The notes under the pieces are model-generated. The model saw only the letters and a list, made by a program, of their open reading frames with translations, did not search any database and was not told where the DNA came from. 5,051 nucleotides of DNA from positions 1 through 5,051 of the forward strand of contig JAIYAI010000693.1 of assembly GCA_027489135.1 (NCBI GenBank). The letters run 5' to 3'. How positions within the stretch are numbered: the first letter of the stretch is position 1; every line of letters begins with the position of its first letter. Origin of the DNA: Acetobacteraceae bacterium (lineage in GTDB: Bacteria; Pseudomonadota; Alphaproteobacteria; Acetobacterales; Acetobacteraceae). Below are positions 1 through 5,051 of the stretch, piece by piece. Made by a program: the position numbers and the translations under genes.

Positions 1-337
1 GCACCGGCGGCAGCGCGGCGGGCAGCGGCTGCTGCATGAACTCGCTGGAGAAGAGTATGGTGCGCTCGCCGGCGTCCGCGAGCGCACGCAGCAGCCAAGC
101 CCGGGTTGTGTCCGCATCGTAGGACGCCACCGGCTGATGCGGCGTCAGCATCCAACCCAAGGCGAGGCCATTGCCCGAGGTGATGCCGCCCGCCCGGGCG
201 ACGGCCTCGCCGACCGGGTTCAGCGCCTCCGGGTAGAACAGCCCGGCGGCGGCCAGCTGCTCGCGGCCCTGCGCCAGGGCCGCCTGGATGGCGGAGGTGC
301 CGGTCTTGCCGGCGCCGACATGCAGCCAGACATCCAT
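1..337 (-). CDS. Sulfotransferase-like P-loop protein, N-terminal part (runs off left edge)
   Basis: The minus strand is open from an ATG at 337 to the window edge, giving 112 residues of an unfinished protein. The N-terminus reads MDVWLHVGAGKTGTSAIQ: a beta strand followed by a GxGKTGTS loop (residues 8-15, K11), the form of the 5'-phosphosulfate-binding loop of PAPS-dependent sulfotransferases. A second strand ends in LFSSE (residues 95-99), matching VISGE in the plus-strand neighbour. The start at 337 is preferred because GGAGG lies 5 nt upstream (343-347, minus strand). An in-frame ATG at 349 would place that GGAGG inside the gene. The C-terminal half, with the 3'-phosphate-binding Arg/Ser motif, is outside the window, so catalytic completeness cannot be judged. 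It is divergent from, and related to, the gene at 449. The acceptor substrate is unknown. A general P-loop NTPase is the main alternative, but the KTGT..IQ pattern and the paralogue favour a sulfotransferase. Confidence 0.8.
   Translation of the reverse strand, partial: MDVWLHVGAGKTGTSAIQAALAQGREQLAAAGLFYPEALNPVGEAVARAGGITSGNGLALGWMLTPHQPVASYDADTTRAWLLRALADAGERTILFSSEFMQQPLPAALPPV
284..325. repeat. Left arm of imperfect inverted repeat formed by paralogous P-loop codons
   Basis: Read on the minus strand, these 42 nt encode L5 to Q18 of the left sulfotransferase-like protein. They align without gaps to the plus-strand segment 464-505 (L6 to Q19 of the other protein), matching at 35 of 42 positions by my count, including two 12-nt identical blocks (CTGCATGTCGGC and AAGACCGGCACC) and ATCCAG. 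The arms are 138 bp apart. The likeness probably reflects shared ancestry plus strong codon bias and protein constraint, not a mobile element. Confidence 0.6.
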
Positions 338-448
338 GTGCGCCTCCATAAGGCACCGCCCGCATGGCGCCGGGCCCGACCCGGTGCCATAACGCCCCGC
401 GCCGGGACAAGGCGAATCAGGCACGGCGCTCGGGGACCTTGGGGCAGC
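338..448. promoter_or_regulatory. Divergent intergenic region between two sulfotransferase-like genes
   Basis: These 111 bp separate the two divergent starts and must hold the minus-strand gene's promoter and probably that of the plus-strand gene. I could not find a convincing -35/-10 pair on either strand. On the minus strand, TTGTCC (410-405) and TATGGC (391-386) are only 13 nt apart, which is too close. The minus-strand gene has a clear Shine-Dalgarno sequence, GGAGG at 343-347. The plus-strand gene has only GGGG at 441-444, 4 nt from its ATG. An inverted repeat in the middle is listed separately. Confidence 0.5.
352..388. repeat. Inverted repeat GGCACCG / CGGTGCC, possible operator
   Basis: GGCACCG at 352-358 is matched by its reverse complement CGGTGCC at 382-388, separated by 23 nt. 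Centre-to-centre spacing is 30 bp, about three helical turns, and the repeat lies between the two divergent starts. This geometry suits a pair of operator half-sites for a regulator of both genes. Seven-base matches arise easily by chance in such GC-rich DNA, and the intervening GGCGCC and GGGCCC are ordinary GC palindromes. There is no T-run, so it is not a terminator. Confidence 0.25.
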
Positions 449-1618
449 ATGCGCGAGCTCTTCCTGCATGTCGGCATGCACAAGACCGGCACCACCTCCA
501 TCCAGCAGACCCTGGACGCCCACGCCACGCTCCTGCAGGAGCACGGCCTTTCCTGGTTCGCCGCCGACAGCCCCAACCATTCGCGGGCCGTCTTCTCCGC
601 CTTCACCGAGGCGCCGCACCGCTACCACATGAACCGGCGCCAGGGGCTGCACCGCCCGGAGGACGCCGCCGCGTTCGGCGCGGCCAGCCGCGACGCCCTC
701 GCGCGCTTCCTGGCGGAGGCGCCCGGGCCCCGGCTCGTCATCAGCGGCGAGAGCATCAGCCTGCTCTCGCCGGAGGCGAAGCAGCGCATGCTCGCCGCCT
801 TCCGCCCGGCATTGGACCGGATCACGGTTATCGGCTTCGTCAGGCCGCCGCGATCCTTCATCGCCAGCGCCATCCAGCAGCACATCAATGGCGGGCAGAC
901 CCTCGAGCAGATCCGCGGGGCGCAGGTCGCACCGCATTACCGGGTGCGGTTCGAGCCCTTCCTGTCGGCGCCCGAAGTCGCGGAAACCCGTTTGCAGCTC
1001 TACACGCCGCAGGCGCTCGACCACGGCTGCAGCGTCGCCACCTTCCTGCGCCTCATCGGCGCGCCCGGCGCACTCTATCCCCTGCTGTCGGTCGTCCGCG
1101 CCAATCCGGGCGGATCGCATCTCAGCCGCGTGCTGTCTCTCGCGGCGAATGCCGCGGTGCCGGTCTTCGGGCCGGATGGCAGCCCCAATCCCGGGCGGGC
1201 GTCCCGGCTGACGAGGTTCCTCAATGACCTGGCCGGGCCGCGATACCGCGTGCCGGAACGCCTGATCGCGGAGGGCCTCGCGGAGAACGCCGAGGACATC
1301 GCCTGGATGGAACGGCATCTCGGCATCGTCTTCGCCGAGGACGAGAAGCGCGCGGATCCGGCCGGCGCACCCGACTCGCCGCGCCCGTTCGATGCGGCCG
1401 AGCTCGGCACCCTCGTCGTCGCCGTGAACGACATGCTCCTGCAACTGGACGAGGCGCGGGCGGCGCGCTCGGCGATGGCGCGGCGGACGCAGCGTCTGGG
1501 CCTCGGCGACGAGCCGGACACGGTCCAGCCCGGGCCCACCGTGCCGCGGGACGAATTGAACGTGCGCCGCGCCGCCCGCCGCGCTGCCCGGATGCAGGAG
1601 CGCCAGAGCCGGCCATGA
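449..1618 (+). CDS. Sulfotransferase family protein (PAPS-dependent type)
   Basis: The 389-residue protein opens with FLHVGMHKTGTTSIQQ (residues 5-20), the P-loop that binds the 5'-phosphosulfate of PAPS, with K12 as the likely catalytic lysine. Residues 131-140 read VRPPRSFIAS; R132 and S140 are eight apart, as in the classical 3'-phosphate-binding motif of sulfotransferases (R130/S138 in human oestrogen sulfotransferase). Both halves of the cofactor site are thus visible. There is no signal peptide or membrane segment, so a cytoplasmic enzyme is expected. The tail after about residue 340 is charged and Arg/Ala-rich (NVRRAARRAARMQERQSRP) and probably not part of the fold. The frame stays open upstream to an ATG at 137, but that would overlap the divergent gene and add Arg/Pro-rich sequence unlike any enzyme, so ATG 449 directly before the P-loop strand is chosen. 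Shine-Dalgarno support is weak. The acceptor may be a surface polysaccharide, lipid or small molecule; the sequence does not say which. Confidence 0.85.
   Translation: MRELFLHVGMHKTGTTSIQQTLDAHATLLQEHGLSWFAADSPNHSRAVFSAFTEAPHRYHMNRRQGLHRPEDAAAFGAASRDALARFLAEAPGPRLVISGESISLLSPEAKQRMLAAFRPALDRITVIGFVRPPRSFIASAIQQHINGGQTLEQIRGAQVAPHYRVRFEPFLSAPEVAETRLQLYTPQALDHGCSVATFLRLIGAPGALYPLLSVVRANPGGSHLSRVLSLAANAAVPVFGPDGSPNPGRASRLTRFLNDLAGPRYRVPERLIAEGLAENAEDIAWMERHLGIVFAEDEKRADPAGAPDSPRPFDAAELGTLVVAVNDMLLQLDEARAARSAMARRTQRLGLGDEPDTVQPGPTVPRDELNVRRAARRAARMQERQSRP
464..505. repeat. Right arm of imperfect inverted repeat formed by paralogous P-loop codons
   Basis: This is the plus-strand partner of 284-325 and encodes the PAPS-loop codons of the full-length sulfotransferase-like protein. 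Matching bases cluster in the LHVG and KTGT codons; the differences are mainly in the two variable residues between them (AG versus MH) and in the S-A versus T-S pair. Confidence 0.6.
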
Positions 1619-1640
1619 CAGCAACACGGGACCCCATGCC

Positions 1641-2579
1641 ATGGCGCTGACCGACGACCAGTCCGCCGACATCGCCGCCGCCCGCGCGACGGAGGCGCGC
1701 ACCCTGCGCCCGACCGTGCCGGCGCTGGAGGCGATGCTGTTCGAGGCGATCCCCGTCCTCGACCACGGCTTTGTCCGCGTGGTGGACTACATGGGCGACG
1801 ACGGCGCCGTGGTGCAGGCCGCCCGCGTCTCCTACGGCCGCGGCACGCGCGCCGCGAACGAGGATCGAGGCCTGATCCGCTACCTGATGCGGCACCGGCA
1901 CAGCACGCCCTTCGAGATGTGCGAGATCAAGTACCACGTGAAGCTGCCGATCTTCGTCGCGCGGCAGTGGATCCGCCATCGCACGGCCAACGTGAACGAG
2001 TATTCCGCGCGCTATTCCATCCTGGACCGCGAGTTCTACCTGCCCGCACCGGCCCAGCTCGCCGCGCAGTCCAGCGTCAACCGCCAGGGCCGCGGCGACG
2101 TGCTGCAGGGCGAGGAGGCGGCGCGCGTGCTGGACCTGCTGCGCGAGGACGCGACCCGCAACTACGACCACTACATCGAGATGCTGAACGAGGACGAGCA
2201 GGGCAGGGCCGTCGATCCCGATCGCCAGGGCCTGGCGCGGGAACTCGCGCGCATGAACCTGACGCTGAACGCCTATACGCAGTGGTACTGGAAGACCGAT
2301 CTCCACAACCTGCTGCACTTCCTGTCGCTGCGCGCCGATGCGCATGCCCAGTACGAGATCCGCGTCTATGCCGAGGCCATGCTGAAGACGGTCGACGCCT
2401 GGGTGCCGGAATGCGCCGCGGCCTTCCGCGACTATCGCCTCGGCGCCGCGACGCTGTCGGCGCAGATGCTCGCCATCGTCCGGCGCCTGCTGGCCGGGGA
2501 GGACGTGCAGCAGCCCGGCAGCGGCCTGTCGAAGCGCGAATGGCGCGAGCTGATGGAGACCCTGGGGCGGCCGGCATGA
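1641..2579 (+). CDS. thyX: FAD-dependent thymidylate synthase ThyX
   Basis: ThyX makes dTMP from dUMP, using methylenetetrahydrofolate as carbon donor and reduced FAD (via NADPH) as reductant. It replaces ThyA in many bacteria. The 312-residue protein carries the ThyX signature RHR-x7-S at residues 112-122 (RHRTANVNEYS). Just before it is HSTPFEMCEIKYHVKLPIFV (87-106), and further on AYTQWYWKTDLHNLLHFLSLR (starting at 211) leads into AHAQYEIR (234-241), the conserved FAD/dUMP-binding region containing R231, Q237, E239 and R241. The family often has LP before the YT motif; here it is LT (206-207). Length fits the longer proteobacterial type, with about 35 extra N-terminal residues and a C-terminal tail ending in a KREWRELM helix. 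The start at 1641 has only a weak GGGA (1628-1631, 9 nt upstream). It lies 22 bp after the sulfotransferase stop with no terminator between, so read-through is possible. The stop overlaps the next start (ATGA). Confidence 0.97.
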   Translation: MALTDDQSADIAAARATEARTLRPTVPALEAMLFEAIPVLDHGFVRVVDYMGDDGAVVQAARVSYGRGTRAANEDRGLIRYLMRHRHSTPFEMCEIKYHVKLPIFVARQWIRHRTANVNEYSARYSILDREFYLPAPAQLAAQSSVNRQGRGDVLQGEEAARVLDLLREDATRNYDHYIEMLNEDEQGRAVDPDRQGLARELARMNLTLNAYTQWYWKTDLHNLLHFLSLRADAHAQYEIRVYAEAMLKTVDAWVPECAAAFRDYRLGAATLSAQMLAIVRRLLAGEDVQQPGSGLSKREWRELMETLGRPA

Positions 2580-2791
2580 TCTGGATCTTCCTCGCCCTCC
2601 TGATCGTCTTCGGCCTGCCGGTGGCACTGGTCTTCCTGGGCTTCGCGCTGGCGATCTGGATCACGCTGGCGGTGGCCGGGCTGATCTGGGGCCTCTTCAC
2701 CTTCGTCTTCGGCTCGCCCGTACTGGGCGTGATCCTGGCGCTGGTGATCGGCATCGCGATCGGCCGCGCCATGGCGCGCCGCCCGGCATGA
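2576..2791 (+). CDS. Small hydrophobic membrane protein, 71 aa, unknown function
   Basis: This short gene is almost entirely hydrophobic. Likely membrane segments are residues 2-22, 24-43 and 47-64; the first two could instead form one long hairpin. A GxxxxxxxGxxxG-like stretch (GVILALVIGIAIG, 51-63) could support helix packing. The protein ends in a basic tail, GRAMARRPA, predicting that the C-terminus lies in the cytoplasm by the positive-inside rule. The ATG at 2576 overlaps the thyX stop in an ATGA, with GGGG at 2564-2567 about 8 nt upstream, so translation is probably coupled to thyX. Its own stop overlaps the next gene's start in the same way. I recognise no family. The coding case rests on the clean hydrophobic pattern in this frame, the absence of any other sensible reading of this interval, and the exact overlaps at both ends. 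Confidence 0.75.
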   Translation: MIWIFLALLIVFGLPVALVFLGFALAIWITLAVAGLIWGLFTFVFGSPVLGVILALVIGIAIGRAMARRPA

Positions 2792-3060
2792 GCGCGCCGC
2801 GCCGGGCGCAACCCACGGCCCGGCCTGCGCCGCGGCCGGCGCCGAAGCCGCGTGCGGCACCGAAACCCCGCAAGCCGGCGGGCAAGGCGCGCGGGGTGCC
2901 GGGCTGGGTCCGGCGCTGGTGGAAGGTGGGGCTTCTGGTGACCTTGGTGCTGCTCGGCATTCCGCTGGCGCATGCGCTGTTCGGGGAGGTGGTGGCGCTG
3001 CTCGGCGCCGCCGTGCTCTTCGGCTTCCTGCTCGGGCGCTGGACCGCGCCGATCCGCTGA
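2788..3060 (+). CDS. Small membrane protein with Pro/Arg/Ala-rich N-terminus, 90 aa, unknown function
   Basis: Two parts are visible. Residues 1-38 are rich in Pro, Ala, Arg and Lys (PAPRPAPKPRAAPKPRKP within 13-30), with no acidic residues, and look disordered and strongly positive. Residues 39-46 (GWVRRWWK) form an aromatic/basic membrane-interface patch, followed by hydrophobic segments at 47-64 and 67-83, separated by a short turn with one acidic residue (E67). The protein ends in GRWTAPIR. With the basic N-terminus inside, a two-helix hairpin with both ends cytoplasmic is predicted. The start overlaps the previous stop (ATGA at 2788-2791) and has no good Shine-Dalgarno sequence, so it probably depends on coupling. 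The HD-domain gene begins 9 nt after its stop. I do not recognise a family. It and the preceding protein may act together, but that is only suggested by adjacency. Confidence 0.7.
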   Translation: MSAPRRAQPTARPAPRPAPKPRAAPKPRKPAGKARGVPGWVRRWWKVGLLVTLVLLGIPLAHALFGEVVALLGAAVLFGFLLGRWTAPIR

Positions 3061-3069
3061 AGGCACGCC

Positions 3070-3669
3070 ATGGACGACAGCCGCATCGCCGCGATCCTCG
3101 ACTTCCTGGCGCTGGCCGACCGCCTCAAGCACGTCCTCCGCCGCGGCTGCACGCGGGACCCCGCAACCGGCGCGCTGCGGCAGGAGAACTCGGCCGAGCA
3201 TTGCTGGAACGTCGCGCTGGTGGCGATGCTGCTGCATGCCGAGATGGCGGATCCGCCCGACCTCGGCCACGTGCTGGCGATGATCGCCGCGCATGACCTG
3301 GTGGAGGTCGAGGCCGGCGACACCTTCGCCTATGACGAGCAGCACAAGCTCTCCCAGGCGGCGCGCGAACTGGCGGCGGCGGATGTGGTCTTCGGCGCCC
3401 TGCCGCCCGATCTCGGGACCCGGATGCGCGCGCTGTGGGAGGAGTTCGAGGCGGGCGAGACAGCCGCAGCCCGCTTCGCCATGGCCTGCGACCGCACCCA
3501 GGGCTTCCTGCAGGGCGTGATCGGCGGCCAGCACTGGCGCGACGCCGGCGTGACCGAGGCGCAGACGCATGGCCGCATGGCGCCCGCCCGCGCCGCCGCG
3601 CCGGCCTTCGACCTCTTCATCGAGGCGATGTACCTGCGCGCCCGGGACGGGCGGATGTTCGCCGAATGA
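3070..3669 (+). CDS. HD-domain hydrolase, YfbR/HDDC2-like (probable 5'-deoxynucleotidase)
   Basis: Characterised relatives such as E. coli YfbR remove the 5'-phosphate from deoxynucleoside monophosphates using a divalent metal held by the HD motif. The 199-residue protein carries all expected metal ligands: H44 in ENSAEHCW (39-46), H75-D76 in AAHDLVE (73-79) and D141 in MACDRTQGF (138-146). The conserved AGDTFAYDE stretch (82-90) follows the HD pair, and E79 sits where YfbR has its catalytic acid. The length equals that of YfbR and there is no membrane segment, so a soluble enzyme is expected. The AGDTFAYD form belongs to a branch of COG1896 whose substrate I cannot confirm, so 'deoxynucleotidase' is a family-level inference. 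The ATG at 3070 has GAAGG (3059-3063) 6 nt upstream, overlapping the preceding stop. The gene's own stop overlaps the kinase start (ATGA). Location in the thyX operon fits a role in nucleotide pools. Confidence 0.88.
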   Translation: MDDSRIAAILDFLALADRLKHVLRRGCTRDPATGALRQENSAEHCWNVALVAMLLHAEMADPPDLGHVLAMIAAHDLVEVEAGDTFAYDEQHKLSQAARELAAADVVFGALPPDLGTRMRALWEEFEAGETAAARFAMACDRTQGFLQGVIGGQHWRDAGVTEAQTHGRMAPARAAAPAFDLFIEAMYLRARDGRMFAE

Positions 3670-4535
3670 GCGTCGTCGTCTTCGGCTCGGTCAATGCGGA
3701 CATCGTCTTTCGCGTGCCCGCCCTGCCGGCGCCGGGGGAGACGGTGCTGGGGCCGGGCGTCGATTTCCTGCCGGGTGGCAAGGGTGCGAACCAGGCGGTG
3801 GCGGCGGCGCGGGACGGGGCGGCGGTCGCCTTCGCCGGCGCGGTCGGCGCCGATCCGCTGGCCGCGGTCGCGACCGCCGCGCTGCGCGACGCGGGGGTGA
3901 ACCTGACGCGACTTGCGGTGGTGGCGGCGCCGACGGGATGCGCCGGCATCGCGGTGGATACGGCGGGGCAGAACCAGATCGTCGTCGGGTCGGGCGCCAA
4001 CCTGCTGGCCCGTGCCACGCAGGTGGAGGACGCGGCGCTGCACCCGGGTACCGTCCTGCTGCTCCAGATGGAGGTGCCGGCCGCCGAGACCGCGGCGCTG
4101 ATCCATCGCGCGAAGGCGCGCGGCGCGCGGGTGCTGCTGAACCTGGCGCCCCCGGGCGAGCTGCCGCCCGAGGCGCTGGACGCCCTGGACCTGCTCATCC
4201 TGAACGAGCACGAGGCGGCGGTGCTGCAGGCGCGCCTCGGCGCCATCCCGGGCGCGCATGTGGTCACGCGTGGTGCCGCCGGGGCACGCTGGGTGCAGGG
4301 CGGCACGACGGTCGAGATCCCTGCCATCCCGGTGCAGGCGATGGACACCACCGGCGCCGGGGATTGCTGGTGCGGGGTGCTGGCCGCGGGGCTGGACCGG
4401 GGGCTGGCGTTGGAAGCCGCGATGCGTCGCGCCTCGGCGGCCGCGGCGCTGGCCTGCACGCGGCCCGGCGCCGCCTCCGCCTGCCCCATGGCGGCTGAGA
4501 CGGACGCGCTGCTGGCGCAATCCCCCAGGTCCTGA
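3666..4535 (+). CDS. rbsK: Ribokinase-like PfkB family sugar kinase
   Basis: Ribokinase converts D-ribose and ATP to ribose 5-phosphate, feeding the pentose phosphate pathway and nucleotide synthesis. The 289-residue protein has the family landmarks in order: VFGSVNADIV (5-14) with N10 and D12 in the sugar site; GGKGANQAVAAAR (37-49), PfkB signature 1; NEHEA (180-184) in place of the usual NETEA; TRGAAGA (201-207); and DTTGAGD (227-233), the ATP anion-hole motif with D233 as catalytic base. After this motif most ribokinases have a Phe (GDxF); here it is GDCWCG. It is slightly shorter than E. coli RbsK (309 residues) but shows no internal damage. The start ATG overlaps the HD gene's stop (ATGA at 3666-3669), so it is probably coupled. 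No rbs transport genes are visible nearby, so the natural substrate could be ribose, deoxyribose or a nucleoside. Assignment to the PfkB family is firm; ribose specificity is likely but unproven. Confidence 0.85.
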   Translation: MSVVVFGSVNADIVFRVPALPAPGETVLGPGVDFLPGGKGANQAVAAARDGAAVAFAGAVGADPLAAVATAALRDAGVNLTRLAVVAAPTGCAGIAVDTAGQNQIVVGSGANLLARATQVEDAALHPGTVLLLQMEVPAAETAALIHRAKARGARVLLNLAPPGELPPEALDALDLLILNEHEAAVLQARLGAIPGAHVVTRGAAGARWVQGGTTVEIPAIPVQAMDTTGAGDCWCGVLAAGLDRGLALEAAMRRASAAAALACTRPGAASACPMAAETDALLAQSPRS

Positions 4536-4545
4536 CCGCCGTGCG

Positions 4546-4573
4546 TTGACCCCCGGCCGCCACCGGATAGGCT
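4546..4573 (+). promoter_or_regulatory. Probable sigma-70-type promoter for the amidase gene
   Basis: TTGACC at 4546-4551 matches the -35 consensus at five of six positions. TAGGCT at 4568-4573, 16 nt further on, is a weaker -10 (T, A and final T match). Transcription would begin near 4580, leaving a short leader with GAGGGG (4585-4590) 6 nt before the ATG at 4597. This sits in the only sizeable gap between plus-strand genes downstream of 449, consistent with a separate transcription unit. No terminator hairpin with a T-run is seen after the kinase stop, so read-through is also possible. Confidence 0.5.
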
Positions 4574-4596
4574 CGCCCGAGCGCGAGGGGACCGCC

Positions 4597-5051
4597 ATGA
4601 CCGAAGACCTGATCCGCCTGACGGCGACCGAGGCGGTGGCCCGCCTCGCGCGGCGGGACATCTCGCCGCTCGACCTGATCGACGCGGCGGAGCGACGCAT
4701 CGCCGCGGTGGAGCCCGCGGTGAACGCGTTGCCGACGCTGTGCCTCGACCGCGCACGGGATCACGCGAAGCGGCTCATGGCGGGGCAGGGAACGGAGCGG
4801 GAGGGCCAGCCCGGCTGGCTCGCCGGCCTGCCGGTGACGATCAAGGACCTGACCGACGTCGCCGGCGTGCGCACCACCTATGGCTCGCCGATCTTCAAGG
4901 ATCATGTGCCCAGCACCTCCCACTCGCTGGTGGAGCGGATCGAGGCGCTGGGCGGCGTGGTGATCGCGAAGTCGAACACGCCGGAATTCGGCGCCGGCGG
5001 CTCGACCTTCAACGAGGTCTTCGGCCGCACCCGCAACCCGTGGAACACCGC
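4597..5051 (+). CDS. Amidase signature family protein, N-terminal part (runs off right edge)
   Basis: The visible 151 residues match the start of amidase-signature hydrolases (GatA-like fold), which cleave amide bonds through a Ser-cisSer-Lys triad. An N-terminal helical region (LTATEAVARLARRDISPLDLIDAAERRI, from residue 8) leads to LAGLPVTIKDLTDVAGVRTTYGS (starting at 76), where K83 is the catalytic lysine. Next come LGGVVIAKSNTPEFG (118-132) and FGRTRNPWNT (142-151). The Gly/Ser-rich GGSS segment with the two catalytic serines normally follows directly after this point and is just outside the window, so activity cannot be confirmed. The start has a strong GAGGGG 6 nt upstream and a likely promoter. 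The IKDL/NTPEFG form is typical of stand-alone amidases; there is no gatC or gatB in view, so GatA itself is less likely. The substrate is unknown, and link to the upstream operon is not evident. The chosen length is limited only by the window edge. Confidence 0.93.
   Translation, partial: MTEDLIRLTATEAVARLARRDISPLDLIDAAERRIAAVEPAVNALPTLCLDRARDHAKRLMAGQGTEREGQPGWLAGLPVTIKDLTDVAGVRTTYGSPIFKDHVPSTSHSLVERIEALGGVVIAKSNTPEFGAGGSTFNEVFGRTRNPWNT

Noticed and set aside
137..448. N-terminal extension of the plus-strand sulfotransferase to an ATG at 137
   Set aside because: The extra 104 residues overlap the 5' end of the divergent sulfotransferase-like gene in antisense, look like low-complexity antisense translation, and precede the natural start of the P-loop fold at 449.
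364..1227. Second plus-strand frame of 287 residues within the sulfotransferase gene
   Set aside because: It is Arg/Pro/His-rich out-of-frame sequence; the frame starting at 449 contains both PAPS-binding motifs.
1556..1640. Separate promoter for thyX at TTGAAC (1556-1561)
   Set aside because: No acceptable -10 element follows at 16-18 nt, where the sequence is solid G/C.
1919..2575. Upstream part of the open frame that contains the 71-residue membrane protein
   Set aside because: This part lies out of frame within thyX and reads as Arg/Pro-rich nonsense. Only the segment from the ATG at 2576, after thyX ends, has protein-like character.
1221..3570. Long minus-strand open frames (468 and 497 residues) opposite thyX and the HD gene
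   Set aside because: They are Arg/Ala/Pro/His-rich with no recognisable motif, lie antisense to clear enzyme genes, and are the expected by-product of GC-rich coding DNA, which has few stops in complementary frames.
4536..4596. Rho-independent terminator after the kinase gene
   Set aside because: There are GC-rich short complementary bases (for example CCGG repeats) but no stable hairpin followed by a T-run.
3330..4923. Minus-strand frames of 456, 379 and 219 residues opposite the kinase and amidase
   Set aside because: They show no family motif and mirror well-supported genes on the plus strand.

Overview
The window comes from a very GC-rich chromosome with strong G/C preference at third codon positions and tightly packed genes. 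Gene content and protein style (long-form ThyX, COG1896-type HD hydrolase, sulfotransferase pair) suggest an alphaproteobacterium, plausibly an Acetobacteraceae/Roseomonas-like relative. This placement is inferred from composition and protein character only; no rRNA or other marker is present. I see no tRNA, rRNA, CRISPR array, insertion sequence or phage gene.

Layout. At the left edge, a minus-strand gene (337 to 1, running off the window) encodes the N-terminus of a P-loop sulfotransferase-like protein. Across a 111-bp divergent intergenic region, a plus-strand gene (449-1618) encodes a second, full-length member of the same broad family. Their first codons are so similar that the DNA forms an imperfect inverted repeat. 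Twenty-two bases downstream begins thyX (1641-2579), the flavin-dependent thymidylate synthase. It is followed by two small membrane-protein genes (2576-2791 and 2788-3060), an HD-domain hydrolase of the YfbR/HDDC2 type (3070-3669) and a ribokinase-like PfkB kinase (3666-4535). Three of the four junctions in the thyX-to-kinase run are 4-nt ATGA stop/start overlaps and the fourth is a 9-nt gap, so these five genes are very likely one translationally coupled operon. A 61-bp gap with a plausible sigma-70-type promoter then precedes an amidase-signature gene (4597 onwards) cut by the right edge.

Function. ThyX makes dTMP from dUMP. YfbR-like HD enzymes dephosphorylate deoxynucleoside monophosphates, and ribokinases phosphorylate ribose or related sugars. 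The operon can therefore be read as a small nucleotide/pentose module, but that link is inference from gene order. The two small membrane proteins between thyX and the HD gene have no function I can recognise and are the least explained part of the window. The sulfotransferases and the amidase look like neighbours, not parts of the module. No clearly new system is evident; most of the window is ordinary metabolic coding sequence.
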